Shown: one piece after another, positions 1 to 11,390 of the stretch
How positions within the stretch are numbered: position 1 is the stretch's first letter
How the letters are laid out: each line of letters begins with the position of its first letter
From: Hemileia vastatrix
Lineage: Eukaryota > Basidiomycota > Pucciniomycetes > Pucciniales > Zaghouaniaceae
Direction: 5' to 3'
Length of the DNA stretch: 64,000 nucleotides
Assembly (NCBI GenBank): GCA_030280995.1
Contig: JASXTE010000001.1
Coordinates: forward strand, 18,478,606 to 18,542,605
Made by a program: the position numbers and the translations under genes
The notes under the pieces: model-generated
What the model saw: the letters and a program-made list of their open reading frames with translations, nothing else
What the model was told of the DNA's origin: nothing
Database searches by the model: none

Positions 1-1085
1 GGTATATTTATTATAGGAGAAAGCTTACTAATGTAATTGTAATTCCTCCTTTTATGAAAGAAACTATCCTCAAAATTTGTCATGATGACATATTAGCTGG
101 TCATTTTGATCTTGAAAAAACAATGACTAGAATCAAAACACTTCTTGGTGGGCTAATATGTCTGAAGATACAAAATTATATGTTGAATCTTGTGATTCCT
201 TCCAAAAATCTAAAAAATTGACAGGTAAAAGAGCAGGATTACTGCAACATATTGAAGCACCTTATTCTCACTGGAAAATCATTAACATGGATTTCGTCAC
301 TTTTCTTCCTGTAGCAGGTAAAGACAGTTATAACTCCTGTTGGGTAATAGTGGATAGATTCACCAAAATCTGCAAATTGATTCCCACCCATAAAGATGTA
401 TCCACCAAGGACTTAGCTTTCTTATTGTGGTCTTATATGTTCAATATGGTTGGATTTACTAAAGCCATTATATCTGACAGAGATCTCAAGTTTACCTCTG
501 AATTTTGGATGTCTTTAATGGATATATGTGGTTGTGAGTTGAAGTTATCTACTTTTAACCATCCCCAGACTCATGGTCTAGCTGAAAGAATGATTCAAAC
601 TCTGGAGAATATGATTAGAAGGTATTGTGCCTTTGGTTTGAAATATAAAGATAATGAAAGATTTACTCATGAATGGGTTACCTTACTACCAGTTCTTGAA
701 TTTGCTTATAATAGCACTGTTCACTCTGTTACTGAAAAGAAGCCTTTTGAGCTTTGGCTAGTTTATGTCCCTTACACTCCTTCTCAAATACTCAATAATA
801 AACTACCAAAGTTGGAATTACACCCTGGTGTCAAATCTTTTGTTCAAATGCAACAACTGTGCAGAAAACATGGTCAAAGTTTTATTGATAAAGTATTTTA
901 GTATGAAGAGAAAAGATGGGATAAATCCCATAAAAAGCACACATTTAATGAGGGTGATGAAGTGTTGATATCTACAATCAATTTCAATTTACAGGGGAAC
1001 AACAAATTAAAAGATCCTTTTGTAGGGCCATTTTTTGTTAAAAGAATGATTGGGAATAATTCAGTAGAAGTTGTGTTATACTCTC
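1..1085 (+). pseudogene. Ty3 chromovirus pol 3' part (integrase), element Z, first fragment
   Basis: Integrase of a Ty3/gypsy element; the window opens inside the gene. The frame from 158 shows the catalytic triad in order: D45 (NMDF), D107 (SDRD) and E143 (LAERM). The N-terminal zinc finger is imperfect: the HDD..GHF histidines are present near 80-110, but the second cysteine of the CDSC pair reads CDSF. A TAG at 899-901 stops the frame; the same frame then stays open through the post-integrase region to 1085. There the complete element A interrupts it, and the reading continues at 9695 in phase. The sequence is closely similar to the integrase of A, so Z and A are the same family. Not functional as it stands. 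Confidence 0.85.
1081..1085. repeat. Target-site duplication CTCTC, left copy (element A)
   Basis: CTCTC directly precedes the TGTCA start of the 5' LTR and recurs at 9695-9699 directly after the 3' LTR. Removing A plus one copy restores the pol reading frame of Z across the junction, which confirms the insertion. Confidence 0.9.
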
Positions 1086-1883
1086 TGTCAGCCAGGCTGC
1101 TAGACTTTACCAGGAAAATAAATAATTATTTACTGGATGAAGCCACTCCTTGTTATTTTAATTATTTAATTTTAAATTAATTACATTAAAATTACCTATA
1201 TTAAATTAACTAATTAAAGAATGGTAAAATTAATGAATAATTAAAATTAAATATAAAATTGTCCCTTATATTTTTATTCTCTATCACCATGCTTATTGAC
1301 AGGTTGAAAGAAATATAATTTATATTAAAAAATAAAATTAAAATTAAAATAAAATTTTTAATATTCAAATAAAAATAAATATATACAAAAAATTCAAATT
1401 TCTTATTTAGAATTGACCTTTACAGTGAATATTAAATAAGTTAATGTATTTCTGACATACTCTGAAAATACATCTTTTTGATGCCCTCTTTTTAGAACAA
1501 CTTTATTATTTGAAAATACTCCTTCTGGAACATTCTTTTTTCTCTCTTTCATACTACTGTTTTTAGAATTTTATGGTTGTTCTCTTTCTCTCCTTTGCCT
1601 ATATAAGGCCTCTCTTTCGGTTGTTTTTCATTCATTCCATTACTCACTTATTTTATTATAACTATTTAAGACATTTATTACTATCTATGTTTGTTTTAGT
1701 ATTTACATTCATGTAATTCTAATCCATTAATTATAGTAATAATTTAATTTTTTACCTCTTTATATTGAGTAAATATTCTATAAGATAAGGAAATATGTAC
1801 CCAAGTTTGAATTCTATAAATCTAATTGTTACTGCTATTGGACCTCCTTGAAAAACCTTCTAGACTTGAAAGACCCCTTGACA
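1086..1883 (+). repeat. 5' LTR of element A
   Basis: Matches 8896-9694 over its full length with few differences. It has inverted termini TGTCA...TGACA. A TATA box (CTATATAAGG, about 1599-1608) precedes a pyrimidine-rich stretch and marks the probable LTR promoter. Confidence 0.92.
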
Positions 1884-2023
1884 ATTGAGGCCCTTTCTGA
1901 ATAGTCGAAGGCACATTGATATCTTGAAGCCAGAGACCGAGGGACCATTGATGACGAGGTGTCAATAAGAAAAGTATACGACAAAGACAACGAACGTCAT
2001 CAGCCACGTGACTAACCTTTTTT

Positions 2024-2044
2024 CTGCGACCGGGAATTGAACCG
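2024..2044 (-). other. tRNA 3'-half-like sequence (possible displaced primer binding site)
   Basis: Read on the minus strand it contains GGTTCAATTCCCGG followed by TCGCAG, the look of a tRNA T-loop (TTCAATT) and acceptor strand. No D-arm (A box) or matching 5' acceptor strand is visible upstream, so it is not a tRNA gene. On the plus strand it could pair with the 3' end of a tRNA, but it lies about 140 nt beyond the LTR rather than next to it. Confidence 0.35.
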
Positions 2045-2240
2045 TGCTCCAGAACTTGGGCTCATATATTGACTATAGTCACATATATTTGTGGTAATTT
2101 TATTTATTACTATTTGTGGGTCACTTTGCACTTTTCATACTCTACATATTTCCTTATACTCTGCACTCTGTAAGTGGCATTAATTTGCTCATTTTACAGG
2201 GGTAGGTGTCTCGTAATTTGGAATTTTTTATTTTTTTTCC

Positions 2241-2757
2241 TAGTTGACAAAGATAGAACTATAGTGTTCTTAGTCCTAGAAGTAATATAAAATATTTTAT
2301 TATTATTATATTATATTATTTTTCAGTTGACTTTGTCCTGATAAATTAAAATAATATTGTTGTTCAAGTTGACAAAAAGTCCTTAAAATAAAAATATTTA
2401 AATTAATAAAATTAATTTATATTAAAATTATTTCAGTTGACATCAAGTCCTGGTAATTAAATATCCCTCAGTTGATTTTAATCCTGATAATTATCAAAAT
2501 TTAATTTATTGGTTAAAAAATAAATTTTGTTTCTTCAGTTGATTTCTTTTAATCCTGTTTATATAATTATTTTAAATTAATAAAAATTTTGATTATTATT
2601 TCAGTTGATTTTAATCCTGATAATTATCAAAATTTAATTTATTGGTGAAAAAATAAATTTTGTTTCTTCAGTTGATTTATTTTAATCCTGGTTATAAAAT
2701 TATTTTTAAATTAATAAAAATTGAGATTATTATTTCAGTTGATTTTTTGTCCTGAAG
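2241..2757 (+). repeat. Array of nine CAGTTGA...TCCTG units in the leader of element A
   Basis: Units of the form (T)TCAGTTGA, 4-12 nt, TCCTG occur near 2241, 2324, 2365 (variant CAAGTTGA), 2434, 2469, 2536, 2602, 2669 and 2736. The last five are spaced 66-67 nt; other gaps are about 35-83 nt. AT-rich spacers are themselves repeated. Each unit starts like a splice acceptor (TTTCAG). Confidence 0.8.
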
Positions 2758-2853
2758 ATTTTTAAATTTTTTTTCTTATTTTTCTTTTAAAAAGCAAAAA
2801 TAAAACTAATACATTTAGTATTTCCTTCCCTCATTTCAAGTTAAATTTTAAAA

Positions 2854-5426
2854 ATGACTGATCAAAGTGTTTCTGCTACCCGTGAAGAGGAATTGGATCT
2901 CATTGATTATGATGAAGCTACTTCTGTAAGTTCTCCCTTGACTACAAAATTGGCTCAAATTAATCAATTATTGAACCAATCAGGATGTGGAAATGGAGGA
3001 AGTGGAAATACTAGTGGAGACAAATGCCCAGGAACAAAAGCCTTCCATCAACCCCCTAGAAGGACTTCCCAAAGGCTTCAAAATAAAAAAAGATGCCTTT
3101 ACCTCAGCAAGTAAAGAATCTCTTCACCCACATAAAGGAGCTGAGGACAGAGAACTTAAGACTGAGAGCAAGAACAGACTCACTAGAAGAAAAGGTAAGA
3201 AAAATAGATGCCTTTCTTCAAGAGAAGAGGAGACCTCCTCCCCCCAAGGATCTTCCACAATTGGCTCCCCAGAAACCAGAAAAGGTGTAAGTGTCAAAGT
3301 GGAAGTGGGATTATCTGTCTCAACAGCAGCAGCCTCAAATACCTCAGACAGGTCCGTCAAGACCCAGTCAATTTAACCCAACACATCCTCACCCTTATCA
3401 AGGAGGCAGAAAAAGAAAAAACAATATCCAGTTCTTGCCCAAGCCTTGGTAAGTCCCTCTATTGAATCTCAAGTACCATTTATTACTGATTCAGTTCCTT
3501 CAGGTAATTCTGGAAGAGGGGATTAAACTATGAGACCAGTAGAGGTTGATAAGAGTAGAAAAAATCACTCAATGTTCTAATGTATCTAATCCTTTAGTTT
3601 TAATTGCTACTTCAATAATAAATCCTGATATGGCTATTATTGATGAAACACTTGAGCCTGAGTTTTATGAGAATCTGGAAAGTTACTCTGTTTTTTTATT
3701 GAGAACCACTCCAGATGTAGCAAAAATTAATGATGAATATTTGAGAGATATTATTGCTAAACAAAATCAGATCATGAACAACATGCAATTAACTCAGAAA
3801 TATAGTAATTTTTTAACTGAACAGGGTTATCAAGCATTAAGGAGTGAGTTACAGAGATTTTCTGATTATTTTTTTCATTACAAAGCAACTCATGAAAAGA
3901 AATTTGCTTTATGGAAAAATATTAAAAATGATTTGTCTAAACTACAAGATACTGTGTCTACCTGTTTCCAGGAGCTAGAGGTGGATAATTTGAACCTGAA
4001 AAGATTGAGTGATCATTATTCATCTTTTCAAAATAAAACCCAGTTATCTTTTGCAACAGTCAATGAGAGTTTATCTAGTCTTTCAAAGGTGAAATTCAGA
4101 CTAACAACCATTGAAGAAAAATTGATTTCATTGTTTAATGATCAAAAATATTCTGAAATTTCTTTGAAGGAAAATATGGTACAGGATGCTCCAAGTTTAC
4201 CTGTTTCTAGTTCATCTAAAATAAAGTTAGATTCAGAAATTCCTGTTGATACCACTGAGTTTCCATCAAAAATTGATGATGCACCAGGATCTTCAACAGA
4301 AGGATTAAACAATGAGATTACTACACAATTGGAGAAGTTAAAGCTGCTTCTTACTCAGAAACAAGCCAATACTAAGGAGACTCCTTAAAATCAAAAGAAT
4401 TGGCCAGAACTTGACCAGTATCCAACATTTGATGGTGATTCTTTTTCTGATTGGCAGCAATTCATTTGCAGAATTGATAACTTAAAAGATTCTTACAAAC
4501 TCCCAGATGAGGAAATTGTGTCTAAGTTAATTTCTTTGTTTATCAATGTAGCCCTAATGTGGTATGAATCTGTCCTCTTGGATAGGAATGACTACTCATG
4601 GGAAGATTGGAAGAAACTGATTAAAGCACAATTTGGTGGCTTGAAGTTTAGCATGGCTCAACAAAGGCAGTATGAGGAAACTAGATACAGCTCTTCTACT
4701 GATAAACCTATTGAGTTCTTAATGAAACTTGTAAAAATCTTGAGGGAAATGAACCCAAATATGGAGTTTGAGTTATGGAAGGACAGGATCCTTTATAAAG
4801 TACCAATGTCTTTGAGAGACTTGATAGTGGCTAGGACTGAGTTCTCCAGAGAACCCTCTTCTTTCATTAATACTTGTAATGAGATCCTTCTAAACAACAA
4901 TTATGATTCCAGAAGATTAATTCCTAGAACCCCTTTGGAGAAACCCTTCACTTACCATCAGAAACCTCGGGAAAATGTTTTTAAACCTTCTGCCCCTGTT
5001 GCACCTAAAAAGTATGCAACAAACACTTGCTTCAAGTGCAAAAAGCCTTGCAAGAAAGGCCATGTTTGTAAAAAGAAGATAAATCTTGTTGAACAAACTG
5101 GAGAGCATGCTGATGACACAATAGCACTGGATGATACTTCAAGTGATTGTGCCAGCAATATTTCATATGAATCTCAACAAGAAATCTTGATTCTGGAAGA
5201 AGATATTCATTATTTAAATACTATTGATATTGATAATAATGATTTATCTACAGTTGAGGATGCTGAGATCATAAGGAACATTGAGGATAGCTCAATTGTT
5301 ATTGCCCCTCTCAAATCACCAGTCTTGATCAATGGAACCAGCATTGAAGTTGTTCAGGATTCTGGAGCTGGAGGAAGTGTAGTATTTGAAAAAGCACTTG
5401 CTTCAGTGGATCAAGACTATAAATAA
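2854..5426 (+). pseudogene. gag region of element A, broken
   Basis: Structural polyprotein. It starts at an ATG (2854) with an acidic N-terminus, then shifts frame twice before 3093, where a charged heptad-rich segment follows. From 3546 a single frame runs to 5426, broken only by TAA at 4386-4388. Its first 280 codons are rich in coiled-coil-like sequence. After the TAA comes a typical retrotransposon gag domain (WYESVLL, SWEDWKKLI, RDLIVAR). A zinc-knuckle-like cluster CFKCKKPCKKGHVC follows at about 5030-5072. The protease begins before 5426 (QDSGAGGSVV). Two frame changes plus stops argue for decay rather than programmed frameshifting. Confidence 0.8.
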
Positions 5427-5708
5427 AAACTGATGCCTATCATTTCTGAAAATTGGAGAGGTTATGGTATTGTTTTGTCCCCCATTGGTAAATACAAAGC
5501 TACAGTGTTTTTTAAATATAACCATGGTTTTGTAAGAGCTATTTGTGATTTTTTTGTCATAAAAAATGATAACTTAAGCAGTTGTTTTATTATAGGAAAT
5601 GAAATTTTAACCAAATATGGCATAAAATTAGATCTTTCAAACAAATGCTTCACAATGGGGATGAATGGGAAGAGAAAATTTAAGATTTCTTCCCCAAAAA
5701 ATTGTTAA
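5300..5708 (+). pseudogene. Aspartic protease of element A
   Basis: Retroviral-type protease fused behind gag. The active-site motif is DSGA (within VVQDSGAGGS, about 5355-5380). The frame is interrupted by TAA at 5424-5426 and resumes in the same frame at 5433. The second half (CFIIGNEILTKYGIKLDLS) resembles the usual ILG..L...... GxxIDL ending of these proteases. It ends at TAA 5706-5708, after which RT continues in another frame. Confidence 0.7.
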
Positions 5709-7334
5709 AACCAGAATTGAACACATGTAATTCTGTGGTTCAATATAAAGGAAGATCTACAAAGGAAATGCATGCCCTTATGTCTGAAATTGACAATGCT
5801 TCTGTTGGAGAACAACTTTCTGGTGAGGATAAAGATTCCATCATTAAATTGATAAAATCTTTTCCTATGGCCTTTGCTCATGGGTCACATGAACTAGGAT
5901 TAGTTAAAGAAGAAATTAAACTTTCATTATCTGGTCCATTAAATGAAATACCACTTAGTTTGAAGAAGAATCCTTATCCTGCTTCTCCCATAAAGAGAAA
6001 AGATATTGAGGATAATATCTCTACCCTTTTGAAAATGAATATTATTGAAAAGGTAGTTGAGACACCTAAATATTGTGTTATCTCACCTGTCCTAATTTCT
6101 TATGAGAAAGATAAAGCCAGGTTATGTGGTGATTATAGAGCATTATATACTTATATTTTTGATGATATCTATCCTTTACCTAGAATTAGCTCTATACATG
6201 CTACCTTACAAGGTGCTTAATATATCAGCTGTCTGGATGGTAACAAGGGATATCACCAAGTACCTGTTGAGAAGAATTCCCAGAATTTTCTGATGATTGC
6301 TAGTCATATGGGTATTTATAAGTATGTTAGGATGCTATTTGGCCTAAAAATTCCCCTTCAGTTGTTCAAAAAGTTATGGATAACACATTCAATCAGGAGA
6401 TAATTGAAGAATAGCTGATGGTTTATATTGATGATATCATTATATTCTCAAAAACATTTGAGGACCATCTTAACCACCTGTGTAAAGTTTTCCACAAAAT
6501 GGATGAAATAAATATGACACTTGCTTTGAAAAATGTAAATTTGGTTTTCATTCCTTAAAAGTGCTTGGTCTTGTTGTTTCAGGGTTACAGATATGTGTTG
6601 ACGAAAACAAAGTGGCAGCCATAAAACAGGTGAAGGCTCCTACCACAGTTAGAGAGCTCCAGAATTTTTTGGGAATGTGTGGATACTATAGAAAGTATAT
6701 TAAAAATTACCAAGTCATAGCTTTACCCCTTACCCAACTGACTAGAAAGGATGTTGCTTTTGTCTGGAATAGTGAAAGACAGATAGATTTTGACACTATG
6801 AAACACTGTTTGATGTCAGCGCCAATTCTTGCTTTACCTTACTTTAATCAACCATTTGTTTTGTACACTGATGCCAGTTTTATTGGTCTTGGTGCTGCCC
6901 TCCATCAAAAACAAGTGATGAATGATAAAGTATCAGAAATATTAATTTGTTATATTTCAAGAACCTTGAGAAATAGTGAATTGAAATATGGTGCCACTCA
7001 GCTTGAATGTTTAGTCGTAGTGTGGGCTCTAGAAAAGCTACATTATTACTAAGATGACCAGAAATTTGAACTTGTCACTGACTGCAGTGCAGTTAAATCA
7101 CTTTTAAACTTGAAAACACCTAAAAGACATATGTTCAGATGGCAGTTAGCTGTTCAGGAATACAGAGGGAGAATGACAATTATTCATAGGGCTGGTATTG
7201 TTCACTCAAATGTGGATATGTTATCAAGGTTACCTTTACCAAATGATGACTCTAATCCTGCTTATGATACTGAGGATGAAATTATTCATTTTCATGGGAT
7301 ATATGTGGTTGATATGGAGGAAGAGCTATTATAA
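5702..7334 (+). pseudogene. Reverse transcriptase and RNase H of element A
   Basis: RT fingers and palm: the NIIEKV...PVLISYEKDKARLCGDYRAL segment (about 6040-6140), then the catalytic YIDD at 6423-6434. The thumb/connection region carries NFLGMCGYYRKYI (about 6660-6705). RNase H begins at LYTDASFIGLGAAL (about 6860-6900), and its C-terminal part (HRAGIVHSNVDMLSRL) ends near 7235. Stops or shifts lie at 6220, near 6293, just before the YIDD segment, and at 7052, so no full-length product is possible. Order and motifs are those of Ty3 elements. Confidence 0.85.
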
Positions 7335-8452
7335 CTTATTCTGGATTCATATGATAAGGACACTGACTTAAAAAAGTTATGCACCATATTAAATGATCCA
7401 AAGAATGCTTCAATACAAGAATTAATTAAAACCCTTCCAACAAAGTACCAGAAGGCTTTGGAGAAAGGTAAATTTTCAATTGATGAAGGGTATCTATATT
7501 ATAGAAGAAAGTTGAGTAATATCATTGTTATTCCTCCTTCTATGAAATAAATCATCTTGAAAATTTGTCATGATGACATATTAGCTGGAAATTTTGATCT
7601 TGAAAAAACAATGATTAGAATTAAAAACACTGCTTGGTGGTTTAATATGTCTGAAGACACCAAATTATATGTTGAATCTTGTGATTCTTGCCAAAAATCA
7701 AAAAGATTGACTGGTAAGAGAGCTGTATTGATGCAATATATTTAACCTCCTGATGCACCATGGCAGATAATAAACATGGATTTTGTAACAGGATTACCCA
7801 TTTCTGGAAAAGACAGTTATAACTCTTGTTGGGTTATTGTGGACAGATTCACAAAAATGTGTAAATTTATCCCTACTCACAAGGATGTTTCCACTTAAGA
7901 ATTAGCTTTCTTATGGAGGTCTCATATGTTTAATACTGCTGGTTTTCTTAAAGCCATAATCTCTGACAGAGACCCTAAATTTACTTCTGAATTTTGGATG
8001 TCTCTGATGGATGTTTGTGGCTGTGATCTGAAACTTTCCACTGCCCATCACCCTCAGACTGATGGATTTGCTGAAAGAATGATTCAGACTCTAGAGGACA
8101 TTATAAAAAGGCATCGTGCCTTTGGATTTGTATATAAAGACAATGACAGATTCACTCACGATTGGGTTACCTTACTGCCAGGGTTAGAATTTGCTTATAA
8201 TAGCACTGTTCATTCTGTTACTCAAAGATAGCCTTTTGGGCTCTGGCTTGGATGTTCCAAATACTCCTGCCCAAATTCTCAATAATAAAATACCTAAATT
8301 GGATTTACATCCTGGTGTAAAATCTTTTCTTCAAATGCAACAACTTTGCAGAAGTCATGCTCAGATATTTATTGAAAAATCCTTTGAATATGAGAAGAAG
8401 AGATGTGACAAATCCCATAAAGAATACACTTTTAAAAAGGGTGATGAGGTGT
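7335..8452 (+). pseudogene. Integrase of element A
   Basis: Zinc-binding N-terminus near 7557-7715: first histidine in CHDD, second changed to N (GNF where Z has GHF), and the cysteine pair CDSC intact. The catalytic core has NMDF (about 7775), ISDRDPKFTSEFW (about 7961-8000) and HHPQTDGFAERM (about 8047-8080), the D,D,E triad. Stops interrupt at 7743-7745, around 7899 and at 8229-8231, and the end shifts frame at 8191-8454. Compared with the Z copy, different residues are lost in each, so they decayed independently. Confidence 0.85.
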
Positions 8453-8535
8453 GATTTCTACAGTCCACTTCAATTTACAAGGTAATAACAAATTTAAAGA
8501 CCCATTTGTTGGTCCATTTGTTGTCAGAAGAATGA

Positions 8536-8844
8536 TTGGTGATAATGCAGTTGAAGTTATTTTGTATTCTCCATATGACAGAAAACATCCTGTTTTTCCA
8601 ATATCTCTTTTGTAAACTTACACATAAAATAGTGATTTATTTCCAAAAAGGAGGGGAAGACCAAAAAAAAACCCCTGAGGATATCACTGAGACAGAAGAA
8701 ATTGATAAGATTCTAAATGACAGAATAGTTACTGCTGAAAAAGGTACAGAATACTTATTGAGATTCAAGAATAAATCTTCTGAATATGATTCTTGGATAC
8801 CTGGGAAGGAGATATCTAATCTTCCTACTCTTCTAAAGAAATAA
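8536..8844 (+). pseudogene. Chromodomain end of pol, element A
   Basis: C-terminal segment with the second half of a chromodomain: YLLRFKNKSSEYDSWIP followed by an LPTLLKK helix. In chromoviruses this module follows the integrase and is thought to guide integration by reading histone marks. The linker before it carries stop codons (about 8613-8630) that the Z copy lacks. The frame ends at TAA 8842-8844, 51 bp before the 3' LTR. Confidence 0.75.
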
Positions 8845-8884
8845 AAAAAGAAAAAATCACAGCATTTTTTTATTGTTTTTTTTA

Positions 8885-8895
8885 GAGTGAGGGAG
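8885..8895 (+). promoter_or_regulatory. Polypurine tract of element A
   Basis: GAGTGAGGGAG directly abuts the TGTCAGCC start of the 3' LTR, behind a T-rich run. The same arrangement precedes the Z LTR at 10011-10021. This is the expected primer site for plus-strand DNA synthesis. Confidence 0.75.
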
Positions 8896-9694
8896 TGTCA
8901 GCCAGGCTGCTAGACTTACCCAGGAAAATAATTAATTATTTACTGGATGAAGCCACACATTATTATTTTAATTATTTAATTATAAATTAATTACATTAAA
9001 ATTACCTATAATAAATTAACTAATTACAGAATGGTAAAATTAATGAATAATTAAAATTAAATATAAAATTGTCCCTCATATTTTTATTCTCTAACACCGT
9101 GCTCATCGACAGGTTAAAAGAAATAAAAATTTATATAAAAAAATAAAATTAAAATTAATATAAAATTTTTAATATTCAAATAAAAATAAATATATACAAA
9201 AAATTCAAATTTCTTATTTAGAATTGACCTTTACAGTGAATATTAAATAAGTTAATGTATTTCTGACATACTCTGAAAATACATCTTTTTGATGCCCTCT
9301 TTTTAGAACAACTTTATTATTTGAAAATACTCCTTCTGGAACATTCTTTTTTCTCTCTCTCATACTACTGTTTTTAGAATTTTATGGTCATGCTCTGTCT
9401 CTCCTTTGCCTTTATAAGGCCTCTCTCCTGGTTGTTTTTCATTCATTCCATTACTCACTTATTTTATTATAACTATTTAAGACATTTATTACTATCTATG
9501 TTTGTTTTAGTATTTAAATTCACGTCATTCTAATCCATTAATTATAATAATAATTTAATTTTTTACCTCTTTATATTGAGTAAATATTCTATAAGATAAG
9601 GAAATACGTACCCAAGTTTGAATTCTATAAATCCCATTGTTACTGCTATTGGACCTCCTTGAAAACCCTTCTAGACTTGAAAGATCCCTTGATA
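8896..9694 (+). repeat. 3' LTR of element A
   Basis: Same sequence as 1086-1883 with small differences (for example TTGATA instead of TTGACA at the end, and TTTATAAGG for the TATA box near 9411). It is followed by the right CTCTC duplication. Confidence 0.92.
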
Positions 9695-9989
9695 CTCTCC
9701 ATATAATAGAAAACATCCTGTTTTCCTAATTTCCCTGATAAAACCTTATACTTCCAACAGTGATTTATTCCCTAAAAGAAGAGGAAGACCTAAGAAAAAT
9801 CCTCTAGAAATCACTGAAACTGCAAAAATTGATAAAATTCTGAATGATAGAATGAAAACTTCTGAAAAATGTGTTGAGTATTTACTGAGATATAAAAATA
9901 AGTCATCTGAATATGATGCATGGATACCTGGTAAGAAAATTTCAAGCCTTCCTACTCTGTTAAAAAAGTATAAAAAGAAGAAATCTTAA
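9695..9989 (+). pseudogene. Element Z pol 3' end with chromodomain, second fragment
   Basis: Continuation of the frame interrupted at 1085; the junction is in phase once one CTCTC copy is dropped. Open to TAA at 9987-9989. It contains a basic stretch (KRRGRPKK) and then a chromodomain C-terminal half (YLLRYKNKSSEYDAWIPG, ...LPTLLKKY). This copy is undamaged over the stretch where A has stops, which suggests that the Z 3' end was less mutated. Confidence 0.85.
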
Positions 9990-10021
9990 CATTTTTTTAT
10001 TGTTTTTTTAGAGTGAGGGAG

Positions 10022-11160
10022 TGTCAGCCAGGCTGTCCCAGGGGCCCAGTAAATAAGCATACAATTTTATTGGAATTAATAAAGGACATAATAATTTGCA
10101 GATTATGTATTTATATTAATATTATATTACATAATAAATTATTTAAGTATTCTATTTATATATAAGTAAAATAAATATTATATAAATTTTATTATCAGAT
10201 AAATTAATTATACATCATTTAATTATTATATTCCATAAAAGAGGGCACATTTTTTATGTATTTGATTATTATAAATTGATAATCAATTAATTATAAACTT
10301 ATAATATAATTAATTATATTATATTGTAATTTTATTAATTAAAATTAATTATTAAAATATTCTTTTCATATATTATCATCCATAATTATTGGTGCTTCTT
10401 TTTTGACCCTTAATTGTGTCAGGAAATTTTTAAATAAATTAAACTACTTATTTAAGATAATAATATTAAAATCCTCACTTTAAATTAACAATATGATTAA
10501 ATTAATTACTTGTTTCAACTAAATTAAATATTAAGTTACTAAAATAGTTAAATCAAATGATTAATTATCCTTTCAAATTGAATTAAATTAATTAAAAAAA
10601 ATTTTGCGTCAAAAGATTATAGTTGTTTCAATTAAAACCCTTAAAAAACATTTTAATAGCTGTTTTGGATTATTTTACTGACAGTTATTATGTTTCAGAC
10701 TTATTTAGTTACTCATTATTTTAATTAACTGGTTTGGGAAATGATGGTTGGAAAATTAGTCTCTTACTCATGGGTTTAATTAGTTGTTTCATGTTTTTCT
10801 CTCAATATCTATGTTTTAGTTATATTGTTTTATATTCTTGTTTTAAATTATTACTATTTTTAAATACTCATTTGTGGTGCTTCAGAAGACCCCTTGGCTA
10901 TAAAAAGGTCTTGGATAATCCCCTGTAGCCTGATCACTTACTTACTCAACATATTTTAAATATTATATTATATTTTATTATTTCTTGTGGCCCTCCAGTC
11001 CCCTTAAATACTAAATAATATTACAAGGTTGTTTTAAGATTTTTAATAGTCAGCTCATTGATATTTGAGCAGAGAAACAAATAAAAGACTTACTAGTATA
11101 CCCAGCTCACCCCTCGCCATATTTTTTGTCTACCCAAATAGTTACAGTATCGTCCCAACA
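10022..11160 (+). repeat. 3' LTR of element Z (right end approximate)
   Basis: Starts TGTCAGCCAGGCTG behind a GAGTGAGGGAG polypurine tract, exactly as in A, but diverges from the A LTR after about 15 nt. AT-rich body; a TATA-like GGCTATAAAAAGG lies at about 10896-10908. The end near CCCAACA (about 11160) is a guess because the partner LTR is outside the window. A short open frame inside (10734-10928) has no coding character. Confidence 0.5.
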
Positions 11161-11390
11161 TCCTTTATTCTTCTTCCTCCTTTTATTCTTCTTCTTCTTC
11201 TTCTTCTATATTTCAACTTCTTCTAGACAACCGGCCGACAACCTCTCTCCTCTTCTAAAAATGCAATGACCTTCTCCCTCTTAACCATTATATCCAAGAA
11301 AAACCTTTTTTCTTCACCTGACAGCCATCCTTCAGTTCCAAAATTAACAACCACTAATCTTTTGATGGTGATCCTATAATATTCAGAAAA
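11161..11390. other. Unassigned spacer with TTC-repeat
   Basis: CT-rich stretch with a CTTCTTCTTCTT microsatellite (about 11168-11225) between the Z LTR and truncated element D. Nothing coding seen. Confidence 0.5.

Larger units (their letters stand above)
1884..2853 (+). other. Untranslated leader of element A
   Basis: No coding frame supported. Immediately after the LTR there is no normal TGG-type primer binding site. A stretch at 2024-2044 is the complement of a tRNA T-arm and 3' acceptor side. From 2241 to 2757 lies an array of CAGTTGA...TCCTG units (separate entry). Confidence 0.7.
1086..9694 (+). mobile_element. Complete but decayed Ty3/gypsy chromovirus (element A)
   Basis: 8.6-kb LTR retrotransposon with two LTRs of about 798 bp that start TGTCAGCC and end TTGACA (5') or TTGATA (3'), flanked by the 5-bp duplication CTCTC. 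Order inside: long leader with a repeat array, gag, protease, reverse transcriptase, RNase H, integrase, chromodomain. The gene order and terminal chromodomain define a chromovirus. Multiple in-frame stops and at least two frame changes make it non-autonomous. It sits inside a related element (Z). Its LTR also occurs as a solo LTR at 54253-55043. Confidence 0.92.

Noticed and set aside
2020..2100. A minus-strand tRNA gene
   Set aside because: Only the T-arm and 3' acceptor side look right; no A box, no 5' acceptor strand and poor T-stem pairing.
2241..2757. CRISPR array
   Set aside because: The window is eukaryotic (spliced introns, LTR elements); units are short, unequal and inside a retrotransposon leader.
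10734..10928. Small hydrophobic protein inside the Z LTR
   Set aside because: T-rich LTR sequence, no conserved motif, and it lies over the LTR TATA box region.
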